A stretch of 64,000 bases of DNA from Balneolaceae bacterium (GTDB lineage: Bacteria; Bacteroidota; Rhodothermia; Balneolales; Balneolaceae). Positions 44,263 to 53,527 of the stretch are shown piece by piece; the first letter of the stretch is position 1; the number at the start of each line of letters is the position of its first letter. The translations under genes and the position numbers were made by a program. The notes under the pieces are model-generated. The model saw only the letters and a program-made list of their open reading frames with translations, was not told the origin of the DNA and did not search any database. The stretch covers positions 1 through 64,000 of the forward strand of contig REDA01000045.1 of assembly GCA_007693745.1 (NCBI GenBank). Direction: 5' to 3'.

Positions 44263-44661
44263 ATGGCAACCATTTTCACCAAAATCATAAGGGGTGAGAT
44301 ACCCTGCTATAAAATTGCTGAAAACAGCACTCATATCGCTTTTTTGGATATCAGTCCGGTGAGTGAAGGACATACTCTCGTGGTACCGAAACAGGAAATT
44401 GATTATCTGTTTGAGCTGCCCGACAGCCTGCTTGCAGAGAGCGTGATTTTTGCAAAGAAAGTGGCAACAGCCCTGGACAGGACTCTCAAACCGCTAAGGA
44501 CAGGCGTTGTGGTAGAGGGTTTGGAGGTGCCTCATGCGCATATTCATCTTGTGCCGATTTACCGTGAGGGACAGGGCCTATCGCTGCGCAGCAAGGCTGA
44601 AGTTAGCCAGGAAAGAATGCAGCAGATTGCAGAGATCGTTTCGGCCGGGGTGGAGTTGTGA
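44263..44661 (+). CDS. HIT family protein (histidine triad)
   Basis: A 132-residue protein with KIIRGEIPCYKI near 6-17, EGHTLVVPKQEIDYL near 38-52 and the histidine triad motif EVPHAHIHLVPIY near 88-100. These small cytoplasmic hydrolases cleave nucleotide-phosphoramidate or dinucleotide substrates. The stop codon overlaps the GTG start of aroQ by 4 nt, so the two are coupled. Confidence 0.94.
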   Translation: MATIFTKIIRGEIPCYKIAENSTHIAFLDISPVSEGHTLVVPKQEIDYLFELPDSLLAESVIFAKKVATALDRTLKPLRTGVVVEGLEVPHAHIHLVPIYREGQGLSLRSKAEVSQERMQQIAEIVSAGVEL

Positions 44662-45095
44662 AGATCCTGGTGTTGAACGGACCCAATCTCAATTTACTTG
44701 GCCAGAGAGACAAGGCTGTTTACGGAACCGTGACACTTGCTGAAATAGAGAAGCATCTCAAAACCTGCTGCCCCGAACTGTCGTTTGAATTTGTTCAGAG
44801 CAATCATGAAGGCGAGCTGATTGATGCGCTTCAGAAGGCACGTACGTCGGGTACTGACGGAGTCGTAGCCAACTGGGGCGGTTTTACACACACTTCAGTT
44901 GCCATCCATGATGCACTGGAACTTCTCACAATCCCCAAAGTTGAAGTTCATCTCTCCAATATTCACGCCAGAGAGGAGTTTCGCGAACGGTCAGTGACCG
45001 GCCGGGCGATGCATGGTGTAATCACCGGATTTGGTGTTCAAAGCTATGTTTTGGGGGTAGAGGCAGTTTTACACCTCATCCGGGCAGATAAATGA
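44658..45095 (+). CDS. aroQ: Type II 3-dehydroquinate dehydratase
   Basis: A 145-residue enzyme of the shikimate pathway converting 3-dehydroquinate to 3-dehydroshikimate. It has the start LNGPNLNLLGQRDKAVYG with the active-site Arg and the catalytic Tyr, SNHEGELIDAL, NWGGFTHTSVAIHDAL and HLSNIHAREEFRERS near 97-111 with the catalytic His. The GTG start lies in the stop of the HIT gene. Length is typical of the dodecameric type II class. Confidence 0.96.
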   Translation: MKILVLNGPNLNLLGQRDKAVYGTVTLAEIEKHLKTCCPELSFEFVQSNHEGELIDALQKARTSGTDGVVANWGGFTHTSVAIHDALELLTIPKVEVHLSNIHAREEFRERSVTGRAMHGVITGFGVQSYVLGVEAVLHLIRADK

Positions 45096-45122
45096 AGGAT
45101 ATAAAAACCTGAATCGGTACCC

Positions 45123-46631
45123 TTGAAAAAACTTCGGGAACTCTTTTCGGATACTCTTATCTACGGAATCAGCAGCGTAGCCGCACGGTTTATAAACTAT
45201 CTGCTGGTTCCTTTTCATACGGATGTCTTTAATCCGGCACGATACGGCATTATCGGGCTCATTTACGCGGCGATTGCCCTGCTAAATGTGATTTTTACAT
45301 TCGGTATGGAGTCGGCTTACCTGCGCTATGCCGCAGACCGCAAAGAGGCTTCCAATATCTTCAAAACTCTGCAGCTCTCCCTTCTGGGGTTTGCCACACT
45401 TCTCTGCCTGCTCCTCTGGCTTGCCATGCCGGTATTGCTGCCACTGTTCAATCTCGGCGCGGAGAGTTCGGCGATCTTTGTAATGATGCTGGGAATACTC
45501 TGGTTCGACACTCTCTCCATTGTGCCGATGGCAGAACTCCGGCTTACCCGCAGGGCACTGCTTTTCGCATCGGTAAAAACTCTTCATGTCATCGTCAATC
45601 TGACGCTCAATTTCTGGCTTATTCTGGGGATGGGCTTTGGAATAGAGGCAGTCTTTATCGCCAATCTGGTGGCGTCGATGCTGATGACCCTGCTCGTTTG
45701 GGCGTTCACAGCAGATCTTCTGAAAGGGAGCTGGAAAAGCCGCTGGCTGAAAACTGCATTTGAATTTGGCTGGCCGTTTGTCCCCTCCGGCATCGGGTAC
45801 GCCATCAATGAGATGCTCGACCGCTTTCTGCTCAATGCCATGGATCCGTCTGCAGCTGAACGGCTCTATGGGATGGGCACCACACCTGAAGATGTGGTGG
45901 GGATCTATAACGCATGCTACAAGATGGCGGTCTTTATGCTGCTGCTGGTTCAGATGTACCGCATGGCATGGCAACCCTTTTTCATGCGCCACGCTCAGGA
46001 TAAGGAGTCACCACTTCTTTTCGGCCAGGCATTTACCTGGTTCAACCTCTTTGCCGCCGTTCTTTTTCTAAGTGTGGCACTCTTCCGGGAACAGATTGTG
46101 GCCATCCCTGTTCCGCTGCTGAACGCATCCCTTATCGGAAGCAGTTACTGGGCCGGCCTGGATATTGTCCCCTGGCTTCTGCTGGCTTACTGGTTTCACG
46201 GCTGGTATATCAATTTTTCAGCAGGTATTTTTATCAAGGAGAAGACCAGAGCTCTCTATAAAATCACACTGATGGGCGCCCTGATAACGGTGTTGGCAAA
46301 TCTGATTCTGATTCCGTTGTATGGAATGACCGGCTCAGCTGTTGCCACGCTTGCCAGTTACGGGGCGATGGCCCTTGTACTCGGGTTTTACAGCAGGCGT
46401 GTGATGAGCGTGCCCTACCGGCTATCGCAGAGCCTGATTCTGATGGCACTTCTGGCCGCTCTCGTATTTGCTGAACCGTGGTTTGCGCAACTCATCGGCG
46501 GTGAGATGGTAACGAAATTCATTTTACTGATAACCGGAGTGGTGATCACCGCTGGTTACGGGTGGGGGCTTCTCAACCCGCGCGAAAAGGAGTCTTCTGA
46601 GCATGAAGGGAAGACTTTCTTCCGGAAATAA
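45123..46631 (+). CDS. Oligosaccharide flippase family protein (Wzx/MATE-like)
   Basis: A 502-residue TTG-started membrane protein with 12-14 predicted helices. It opens with LRELFSDTLIYGISSVAARFINYLLVPF, typical of polysaccharide exporters, and has PFVPSGIGYAINEMLDRFLL near 219-238 and GIYNACYKMAVFMLLLVQMYRMAWQPFF near 262-289. It would flip a lipid-linked glycan across the inner membrane. No glycosyltransferases adjoin it, so the substrate is unknown. It lies 27 bp after aroQ and may be co-transcribed. Confidence 0.9.
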   Translation: MKKLRELFSDTLIYGISSVAARFINYLLVPFHTDVFNPARYGIIGLIYAAIALLNVIFTFGMESAYLRYAADRKEASNIFKTLQLSLLGFATLLCLLLWLAMPVLLPLFNLGAESSAIFVMMLGILWFDTLSIVPMAELRLTRRALLFASVKTLHVIVNLTLNFWLILGMGFGIEAVFIANLVASMLMTLLVWAFTADLLKGSWKSRWLKTAFEFGWPFVPSGIGYAINEMLDRFLLNAMDPSAAERLYGMGTTPEDVVGIYNACYKMAVFMLLLVQMYRMAWQPFFMRHAQDKESPLLFGQAFTWFNLFAAVLFLSVALFREQIVAIPVPLLNASLIGSSYWAGLDIVPWLLLAYWFHGWYINFSAGIFIKEKTRALYKITLMGALITVLANLILIPLYGMTGSAVATLASYGAMALVLGFYSRRVMSVPYRLSQSLILMALLAALVFAEPWFAQLIGGEMVTKFILLITGVVITAGYGWGLLNPREKESSEHEGKTFFRK

Positions 46632-46889
46632 AAAAATATCTGTAATGGAAGTGAGAATCGTGGTTCATACATCTGATGCCTCCGAATGAATGCCATCAGC
46701 CCGGTTGATGCAGGCAGAGCAGAATTCAGAGTGGCTGGAATCTCTTTGAACGAGGGATTCGGATCAATTTGTTGAGAATTTGAGTTTCGGTTTTTGAGTT
46801 TATGCAATAAATGAGATAAACTCTGTTTAACTTTAGTCGCGGAGCCTGGCAGCCATGTTGAGAAAATCAACCATTCAGTAATTTTACTC

Positions 46890-48593
46890 ATGATTAAATC
46901 ACTGTATATTAAGGATTTTGCACTGATCGATGAGCTGGAGGTGCGGTTTGAAGAGGGTCTGAATGTACTTACCGGTCAGACCGGTGCCGGAAAGTCAATC
47001 ATTATTGGCGCACTGAACATGATACTGGGCGAAAGGGCGGCCACTGAGGTGATCCGGCAGGGAGCTGATAAAGCCATATCTGAGGCTGCCATCACTGCGG
47101 GATCCAGTGAGGTTGTCAAAAAGCTGCTCAGGGAAAACGAGATAGAATTTGCCGGTGAGCTGATTTTAAGGAGGGAAATTCGTCATGCCGGAAGCCGTGC
47201 GTTTATCAATGACACTCCGGTAACCATCTCGGTGCTCAAGGAGGTGGGCGACCAGCTGGTAGATCTGCATGGGCAGCACGATCATCAGCTGCTGCTGAAA
47301 GATGAAAATCACCTGGGCGTGATCGATCAGTTCGATCAGGTTAAGCCTTATCTCAACAGCTACAGGGAGGCCTGGGCGGAGATGTCGGCATTTCAGAACG
47401 AACTGAAACATCTGCTGAAACGCGAACGGGAGCTGCGTGAAAAGAGCGATCTCTATCAATTTCAGCTGAAAGAACTGGAAGCGGCGAAACTCAGTCCGGA
47501 TGAGGAGGAGGAACTGGTCGCTGAAATGAATCTGCTCGACAACGCCGAAGAGCTGGATCAGAAAGTCCGGGCAATTACGGATATTGGCAATGGGGATGAC
47601 GTGAGCCTGATGCAGCTGATCAATACGGTGAAGCTTCACCTCGAGGATATTGCCCGAATTGAACCCGATTTTGAATCGTACCTGAAAGAAGTAAACAGCG
47701 CCCGCATCAGCCTTCAGGAAACCCTGCAGTTTGCCGAACGCTACAGGGATCAGATCGAATTCAATCCCCTGCGACTCGAAACCCTGCGTCAGCGGCAGGC
47801 TGAACTGATGAGGCTTCAGAAGAAATATATGCGATCTCTGCCCGAACTGATTCAATATACCGCTGAAATCCGCTCAGAACTCAATAAGGCAGAGAACTTT
47901 GACCTCGAGACCGGCCGTATCCGCCGGCAGATTGAAGAGCAGAGAACTCTCCTCACTGAAAGAGCTTCCGAACTGCATGAAATCCGGGTTCGTATAGGTG
48001 AAACGCTTTCTGAGGATATTGTGAACTCCCTGAAGAATCTCGGGATTATGCACGGGCAGTTCAGGGTTCGGACCGACTGGATGTTCACGGAGAAGGGATG
48101 GATTGATATCGACGGGCGACCGGTCGCATGCACGGAGAACGGCTGTGATGAGGTTCGTTTCTTTATTTCCACCAACAAGGGAGAAGAGCCGAAACCCCTG
48201 GCAAAGATCGCATCGGGCGGGGAAGTAAGCCGTGTGATGCTGGCCCTGAAATCTATCCTGGCAAGGCAGCACCACCTGCCTGTGATGATTTTTGATGAAA
48301 TTGATACCGGTATCAGCGGGAATATCTCCGAAAAGGTGGGCCGGGAGATGAGAAAGCTGTCCGAACATTGCCAGATTATTGCGATTACGCACCAGCCCCA
48401 GATTGCAAGTCAGGCTCATAAGCACTACCGGGTTGCGAAAGTGGAAGAGGGAGAGCGTACTCTCACCCGGATTGAACCCCTGAACAGCGATGAGCATATC
48501 CGGGAAGTGGCCGCACTGATGAGCGGTGAGCAGATCACGGAATCTGCTCTGGCCAGTGCGAGGGAGCTGATCGAAAGAGGGAACGGAAATTAG
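46890..48593 (+). CDS. recN: DNA repair ATPase RecN
   Basis: A 567-residue SMC-like repair protein. It has the N-terminal ATPase half with Walker A GQTGAGKSIIIGALNMILGER near 28-48 and the EVGDQLVDLHGQHDHQLLL Q-loop region. A coiled coil covers about 155-360. The C-terminal half has the signature ASGGEVSRVMLALKSIL near 445 and Walker B PVMIFDEIDTGISG near 465. It helps in double-strand break repair. The preceding 258 bp hold no gene. Confidence 0.96.
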   Translation: MIKSLYIKDFALIDELEVRFEEGLNVLTGQTGAGKSIIIGALNMILGERAATEVIRQGADKAISEAAITAGSSEVVKKLLRENEIEFAGELILRREIRHAGSRAFINDTPVTISVLKEVGDQLVDLHGQHDHQLLLKDENHLGVIDQFDQVKPYLNSYREAWAEMSAFQNELKHLLKRERELREKSDLYQFQLKELEAAKLSPDEEEELVAEMNLLDNAEELDQKVRAITDIGNGDDVSLMQLINTVKLHLEDIARIEPDFESYLKEVNSARISLQETLQFAERYRDQIEFNPLRLETLRQRQAELMRLQKKYMRSLPELIQYTAEIRSELNKAENFDLETGRIRRQIEEQRTLLTERASELHEIRVRIGETLSEDIVNSLKNLGIMHGQFRVRTDWMFTEKGWIDIDGRPVACTENGCDEVRFFISTNKGEEPKPLAKIASGGEVSRVMLALKSILARQHHLPVMIFDEIDTGISGNISEKVGREMRKLSEHCQIIAITHQPQIASQAHKHYRVAKVEEGERTLTRIEPLNSDEHIREVAALMSGEQITESALASARELIERGNGN

Positions 48594-48753
48594 CGCCGGT
48601 TGTCTGTTTTCGGTTTCGCTCAGGGTGCAGTGTCTGTCTCCCGGGGATGAGTTTTAACAGAAGGTGATGGCAGTGGTTTCTTTTCTGCAACCTTCGGGTT
48701 AATTTTCTATTTTTCAGCTCAGATGACCCATCCATCATAAACTCTTTCACCCT

Positions 48754-49728
48754 ATGATTAAGGAAACCAATCAACGACGAACATTTCTGAAACAGCTTGC
48801 CGCCGGTGTGGCTGCGGGAACCCTGATTCCGGTCACTGCCCTGGCCGGGAGAAAACAGCGTCGGATTGCTTCTTCCGGAACTGCATCAGCGCGAACCCCT
48901 TTTCACGTTAAACTTGGGATTTCATCTTACTCCTACTGGCATTTTAGTCCGGAGAGAACACCGATACGCCATGTGATTGAAGAGGCATCGCGTCTCGGAG
49001 TGTACGGCGTGGATATTCTGCACCGCCAGATGGAGAGCGAGAACCCGGAGTATATCCGCTCCCTGAAGCGTCATGCATTGATGCACGGGGTGGCTTTAAA
49101 CTGCCTCTCCACGCATCAGGATTTTGTGAATCCTGATCCGGCTGAACGTCAGAAGAGTATTGATGACACCAAGCGGTTTGTACGCCTTGCATACCAGCTT
49201 GGGATTCCCTGTATCCGGATCAGTGCGGGTCGCTGGGGCACCACGGACACGTTTGCCGAACTGATGGCAAACCGGGGATTGGAACCTGCAATTGAGGGGT
49301 ACACGGAAGATGATGCCTACGGCTGGTGTATTGATGCGATCAACGAGGTGGTGCCAGTGGCTGAGGAGCATGGAGTGATGCTTGGCCTGGAAAACCACTG
49401 GGGCATGACCCGAAGTGCTGAAGGGGTTCTTCGTATTTTGAATGCCGTGGATTCGCCGTGGCTCAAGGTGCTGATGGATACGGGTAATTTTCTGGAAGAG
49501 ACGTACGAACAGCTGGAGATGCTCGCACCACACACTGTATTTATCCAGGCCAAAACCTACTACGGAGGGGGGCGGTTCTATACACTGGATCTCGATTATG
49601 AGCGAATTGGCCGGATTCTGAAGGCTGTGGATTACAAAGGATATGTGTCCATTGAGTTTGAGGGCTTTGCTCCTTCTGCTGAAGCTGTGGCAGAGAGCAT
49701 CGACCTGCTCAGAGATGCCCTGACCTGA
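48754..49728 (+). CDS. Tat-exported sugar phosphate isomerase/epimerase (TIM barrel)
   Basis: A 324-residue protein with a twin-arginine signal (QRRTFLKQLAAGVAAGTLIPV at 7-27). It is therefore probably exported folded with its metal. The mature part is an AP-endonuclease family 2 / xylose-isomerase-like TIM barrel (LGISSYSYWHF, YGVDILHRQ, LGLENHWGM with a likely metal Glu, VLMDTGNF, IEFEGFAPSAEA). Such secreted forms are common beside sugar catabolism genes in Bacteroidota; the substrate is unknown. Its stop overlaps the next ATG. Confidence 0.88.
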   Translation: MIKETNQRRTFLKQLAAGVAAGTLIPVTALAGRKQRRIASSGTASARTPFHVKLGISSYSYWHFSPERTPIRHVIEEASRLGVYGVDILHRQMESENPEYIRSLKRHALMHGVALNCLSTHQDFVNPDPAERQKSIDDTKRFVRLAYQLGIPCIRISAGRWGTTDTFAELMANRGLEPAIEGYTEDDAYGWCIDAINEVVPVAEEHGVMLGLENHWGMTRSAEGVLRILNAVDSPWLKVLMDTGNFLEETYEQLEMLAPHTVFIQAKTYYGGGRFYTLDLDYERIGRILKAVDYKGYVSIEFEGFAPSAEAVAESIDLLRDALT

Positions 49729-49781
49729 TGAAGGTCAGGTTTTTCACCGGACAGTGTGCCAGTTCCCCCGGATATTTCTGC

Positions 49782-50372
49782 ATGGTGAGCATTGCCAGAA
49801 TCGTTTTGCTTGTTCCGGTGCTTTGTCTCTTTTATGCTTCGCTTTACGCACAAAAACCTGTTGTGCTGATCGTCTATCACAGTGAAACCGGAAACACACA
49901 GCAGATGGCGGAAGCCGTCGCCGCAGGCGCGGCAGGGGCAGATGTTGAAGAGGTACTTCTCAGAACGACAGAGACAGTGACACATCAGGAGTTAATCCAG
50001 GCGGATGCCATCATTGTAGGCAGTCCGGTCTATAACGCAAACGTCTCGCCGGAAATCTCCCGGTTTATCGCCTCATGGCCGTTTGAAGGAGAACCCCTGA
50101 GGGATAAAATCGGGGCTGCATTTGTGACGGGTGGAGGTATATCGGCCGGCGAGGAACTGGTGCAGATGTCGATCCTGCAGAGTATGCTGGTGTTCGGAAT
50201 GATTGTGGCGGGAGGGCCCGACTGGACCCAGCCGTTTGGGGCTTCGGCAATCACATCAGAGGCTCCGTTTCAGGCCGCAGCCGGCTCGGGACTGCAGGAT
50301 CGGTTTCTGGCAAAAGGGCAGGCGCTTGGAGAGCGGATCGCCCTGCTCGCCATCAGAATGGCATCAGAATAG
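49782..50372 (+). CDS. Exported flavodoxin-like protein
   Basis: A flavodoxin/WrbA-like fold: VVLIVYHSETGNTQQMAEAVAAGA (FMN phosphate loop T-x-N-T), ADAIIVGSPVYNANVSPEISRFI and AAFVTGGGISAGEE. In front is a clear signal-like segment (SIARIVLLVPVLCLFYASLYA), so this flavoprotein appears exported or membrane-anchored, which is odd for a normally cytoplasmic fold. I start at ATG 49782 (196 residues). ATG 49728, which overlaps the stop of the Tat isomerase gene, would add 18 residues before the hydrophobic stretch; the junction favours that start, the signal peptide the later one. Confidence 0.8.
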   Translation: MVSIARIVLLVPVLCLFYASLYAQKPVVLIVYHSETGNTQQMAEAVAAGAAGADVEEVLLRTTETVTHQELIQADAIIVGSPVYNANVSPEISRFIASWPFEGEPLRDKIGAAFVTGGGISAGEELVQMSILQSMLVFGMIVAGGPDWTQPFGASAITSEAPFQAAAGSGLQDRFLAKGQALGERIALLAIRMASE

Positions 50373-50524
50373 GCTCCGGCACCCGTTACGTTTCGGGATC
50401 ACTGAACCACATCGTTTGGATGATTCAAAAGATGTGCGTACAGATTGCCGGATCCAATGCAAGGCTTTGTATCTGAGAGCCGGAAACTACGTTAAAGAAG
50501 AGCCAGCTGCCTGTCTGTATTTGT

Positions 50525-53479
50525 TCAGGAATCAGACGGAACACTCTTCTTTTGATCAGGCAGCGAATCGGCCATAATTCGGGCAGGATGCAGAGCCTTT
50601 CTTCTGAGACCGTCGGCAATCTGGTGCCGGCAGGAGAAGCCCGGCGCACAGACCAGCAGATCCGGGGTGAGTCCCCTGAGTGATGGGAAAACCGTCTCTT
50701 CTCCAATCTTCATAGAGAGGTCATATTTATCTTTCTGATACCCAAAGCTCCCTGCCATTCCGCAGCAGCCTGTCTGAAGTTCAACCGGGCGGAAGCCTGT
50801 GAGGCTTAATGCCTGCAGAAGCGGATCATTGCCCACCAGCGCCTTCGTGTGGCAGTGGCCGTGAACAGCTACCGTGGCGCCGTTTCCGATAGACAGAGGG
50901 CCTGAAGCTGCCAGCTCTGTGGTGATAAACTCCTCCCAGAGAAAGGTGTTTTCAGCAATTTTGACAGCATCGGCCAGTTCGTCCTTTTCACACAGATCGA
51001 GATACTCATCCCGAAGTGTCAGAATTTCACTGGGTTCGAGTCCCACAATAGGGATTCCCTCCTCAGCGTAGGAAATCAGCCACCGGATGTTGGAACTGCA
51101 GATCCTCGCCGCATCATCCAGCAGCCCTTTGGAGAGCTGCGGCCTGCCGGTTGCGCGTACGCCGGGGAAAATCAGATCGTAGCCGAGATAGCTGAGAAAC
51201 TTCGCTGCACCAATAGCTGTGGAAGGCTCATGATAATTGACAAAGAGATCCACCAGAAGAACCACCTTTTTCCCGTCGGGACGACTGAGATCAGCACTGT
51301 TTTTTCTGTACCAGCTTTCAAAAGTCTCTGCAGCAAACTCGGGCAGCGCTCTTCTGGAATCGATGTTTACCCATTTTTCAAGCTGTTTTTTCACCCAGGG
51401 GTTTCGAGTAACCTGATTGGAAATACCGGAAAAGAGCGAGGCCAGCGGATAGAGGCTTTCCGGCCGGCCAAAGAAGCTTTCACTGAGGGTAATGCCGTTG
51501 GCCTGGTGCCATCCATGAGTAAACTCCGCTTTCATTTTGGCCATATCCACATTGGCAGGGCACTCGCTTTTGCAGGCTTTGCAGCTCAGGCAGAGTTCGA
51601 GGGCCTCCTTTAGTTCTTCCGATTTAAAGGCATCCTTCTGTTTTCCTGAAAAAAGTTGACGAAAGAGATTTGCACGGCCTCTTGTGCTGTCCTTTTCGTC
51701 GCGGGTGGCGTGGTATGAGGGGCACATGGTGCCGCCGCTGGCAGCCAGCTTTCGGCAGACACCGGCGCCGTTGCAAAGTTCCACGGCTCCGGCAAAACCG
51801 CCGGCAGTGCGCCATTTAAAGGCAGTAGGAACGGCCGGACTCTTGTAGGCGGGTGAAAACCGAAGGTCGCTGTCAATCGGTTTTGGGTTGGTAATTTTAC
51901 CGGGATTAAAACGGTTTTCAGGATCCCAGATCTCTTTCACTCTCTGAAGAAGAGGGATCATCTCACTGCCCAGAACGATTTCGATATAGGGCGATCGGGC
52001 GCGGCCATCGCCATGTTCGCCGGAAAGAGATCCGCGGTATTTTTTTACCAGTTCAGCAACATCCAGCGCCATCTCTTTCATCTTTCCCAAACCTTCAGGC
52101 TTCGTCAGATCCATCATAGGCCTGAGGTGGAGTTCGCCGACCGATGCGTGGGCATAAAAGACGCAGGTGGTTTCATGCTTGTCCAGAATTTTCTGAAAAT
52201 CGAGTACATAAGCGGGGAGATCCTCCACCCGCACCGCAGTATCTTCGACGAATGTTGGAGAGCGGGATTCGGTTCCAAGGCCCATCAGCAGACCCAGGCC
52301 GGCTTTTCGAAGGTTCCAGACCCGTTCCATCCGTTCCTTCTCACTGAAAAAAGGATGGGCATATCCAAGATTCATCTCCTTCAGCTTTTCAGCCAGACCC
52401 GCGGCCTGATCCTCAATCTTTTCGGCGGAACTTCCTTCAAACTGAATGATCAGCAGACATGCGGGGTCACCGTTGATAAAGAACCGGTTTCGTTTCTGTT
52501 CGATATTTCCCTTGGTGGCATTCAGGATGATATTATCCACAAGTTCCACTGCAGAGGGTTCCCACTTCACCGCTTCGACGGTGGCCAGCATCGCTTCGTG
52601 GAGAGAGTCGAACTGCGGAATCAGCAGAATTTTGTGCCTGGGGAGAGGTACCAGGTTGAGTTTTGCGGAGGCGGTAAGAGCCAGTGTTCCTTCACTGCCG
52701 CAGAGGAGTTCGGTGAGGTTGAATGGGCGACCGCCGGGCGTGACGGGCTCCATTTCGCAGAGCCGGTCGAGTGCGTAACCGGTATTTCGGCGGGGGATTT
52801 CGGGATGAGGATAGTGCTTCAGAATCTCATCTCGGTTGGCCTTAAGAAGGCTCAGCATCTCCCGGTAGATTTTTCCCTCCAGCGATTTGAGCCTGAGCTT
52901 TTCATCCAGTTCTGCCTCGCTCAGAGCCCGGAAATGGACAAGGGAGCCGTCACTCAGAACGGCTTCCACCTCAAGGATGTGCTCCCGTGTGGTTTGATGT
53001 TTGATGGAAAAAGAGCCGCAGGAATTATTGCCGATCATTCCTCCAATCATGCAGCGGTTGGTGGTTGCCGTATCGGGACCGAACTGCAGGCCAAACCTGC
53101 CGGCTTCACGATTGAGTGTGTCGCGGATTACACCTGGATGAACATGAGCCACCCCCTTGTCAGGGTCGATGCGCTTGATGCGGGTCATGTGACGGGACAC
53201 GTCCATAATCACCCCTCCTCCGGTTGTTTGACCGGCGAGGCTGGTACCGGCGCTTCGCGCTGTAATAGAAAACCCTTCGTAATTCGCACGCTCTACCAGC
53301 AGGCGGATATCCGAGACACTTCTCGGGAAAGCAACACCGGTCGGGAGCTCTTCATAGATCGAAGCATCATTGGCATAGAGGTGGCGGGTGAGCAGGTCCG
53401 TGTGAATCTCACTTTTCCATTCCGGTGTCTCGATCGGTTCCCCGGTATCAGGTGTCTGAAATTGAGCGGATTGTGACAT
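50525..53479 (-). CDS. FAD/4Fe-4S oxidoreductase fusion, YdiJ-like (D-2-hydroxyacid dehydrogenase)
   Basis: A 984-residue fusion. Residues 45-260 are a PCMH-type FAD-binding domain (TARSAGTSLAGQTTGGG). Residues 260-520 are the FAD-oxidase C-terminal domain with SGEHGDGRARSPY near 490. About 565-660 is a ferredoxin-like part with a CNGAGVCRK...MCPSY and CLSCKACKSECP pair of cluster motifs. The C-terminal CCG domains carry HGHCHTKALVG and TGCCGMAGSFG near 903. This is the layout of E. coli YdiJ, which I recall as a D-2-hydroxyglutarate dehydrogenase; D-lactate is another possible substrate. The next gene upstream on the same strand is LhgO. Confidence 0.92.
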   Translation of the reverse strand: MSQSAQFQTPDTGEPIETPEWKSEIHTDLLTRHLYANDASIYEELPTGVAFPRSVSDIRLLVERANYEGFSITARSAGTSLAGQTTGGGVIMDVSRHMTRIKRIDPDKGVAHVHPGVIRDTLNREAGRFGLQFGPDTATTNRCMIGGMIGNNSCGSFSIKHQTTREHILEVEAVLSDGSLVHFRALSEAELDEKLRLKSLEGKIYREMLSLLKANRDEILKHYPHPEIPRRNTGYALDRLCEMEPVTPGGRPFNLTELLCGSEGTLALTASAKLNLVPLPRHKILLIPQFDSLHEAMLATVEAVKWEPSAVELVDNIILNATKGNIEQKRNRFFINGDPACLLIIQFEGSSAEKIEDQAAGLAEKLKEMNLGYAHPFFSEKERMERVWNLRKAGLGLLMGLGTESRSPTFVEDTAVRVEDLPAYVLDFQKILDKHETTCVFYAHASVGELHLRPMMDLTKPEGLGKMKEMALDVAELVKKYRGSLSGEHGDGRARSPYIEIVLGSEMIPLLQRVKEIWDPENRFNPGKITNPKPIDSDLRFSPAYKSPAVPTAFKWRTAGGFAGAVELCNGAGVCRKLAASGGTMCPSYHATRDEKDSTRGRANLFRQLFSGKQKDAFKSEELKEALELCLSCKACKSECPANVDMAKMKAEFTHGWHQANGITLSESFFGRPESLYPLASLFSGISNQVTRNPWVKKQLEKWVNIDSRRALPEFAAETFESWYRKNSADLSRPDGKKVVLLVDLFVNYHEPSTAIGAAKFLSYLGYDLIFPGVRATGRPQLSKGLLDDAARICSSNIRWLISYAEEGIPIVGLEPSEILTLRDEYLDLCEKDELADAVKIAENTFLWEEFITTELAASGPLSIGNGATVAVHGHCHTKALVGNDPLLQALSLTGFRPVELQTGCCGMAGSFGYQKDKYDLSMKIGEETVFPSLRGLTPDLLVCAPGFSCRHQIADGLRRKALHPARIMADSLPDQKKSVPSDS

Positions 53480-53527
53480 AAGAGTTAAATCACCGGGTTC
53501 ATAGATATAACTGATAAATGGTGTCCA

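Noticed and set aside
52013-53476. A 487-codon open frame on the plus strand inside the FAD/Fe-S gene
   Set aside because: It is a shadow of the well-supported minus-strand gene, with no domain, ribosome-binding site or plausible composition.
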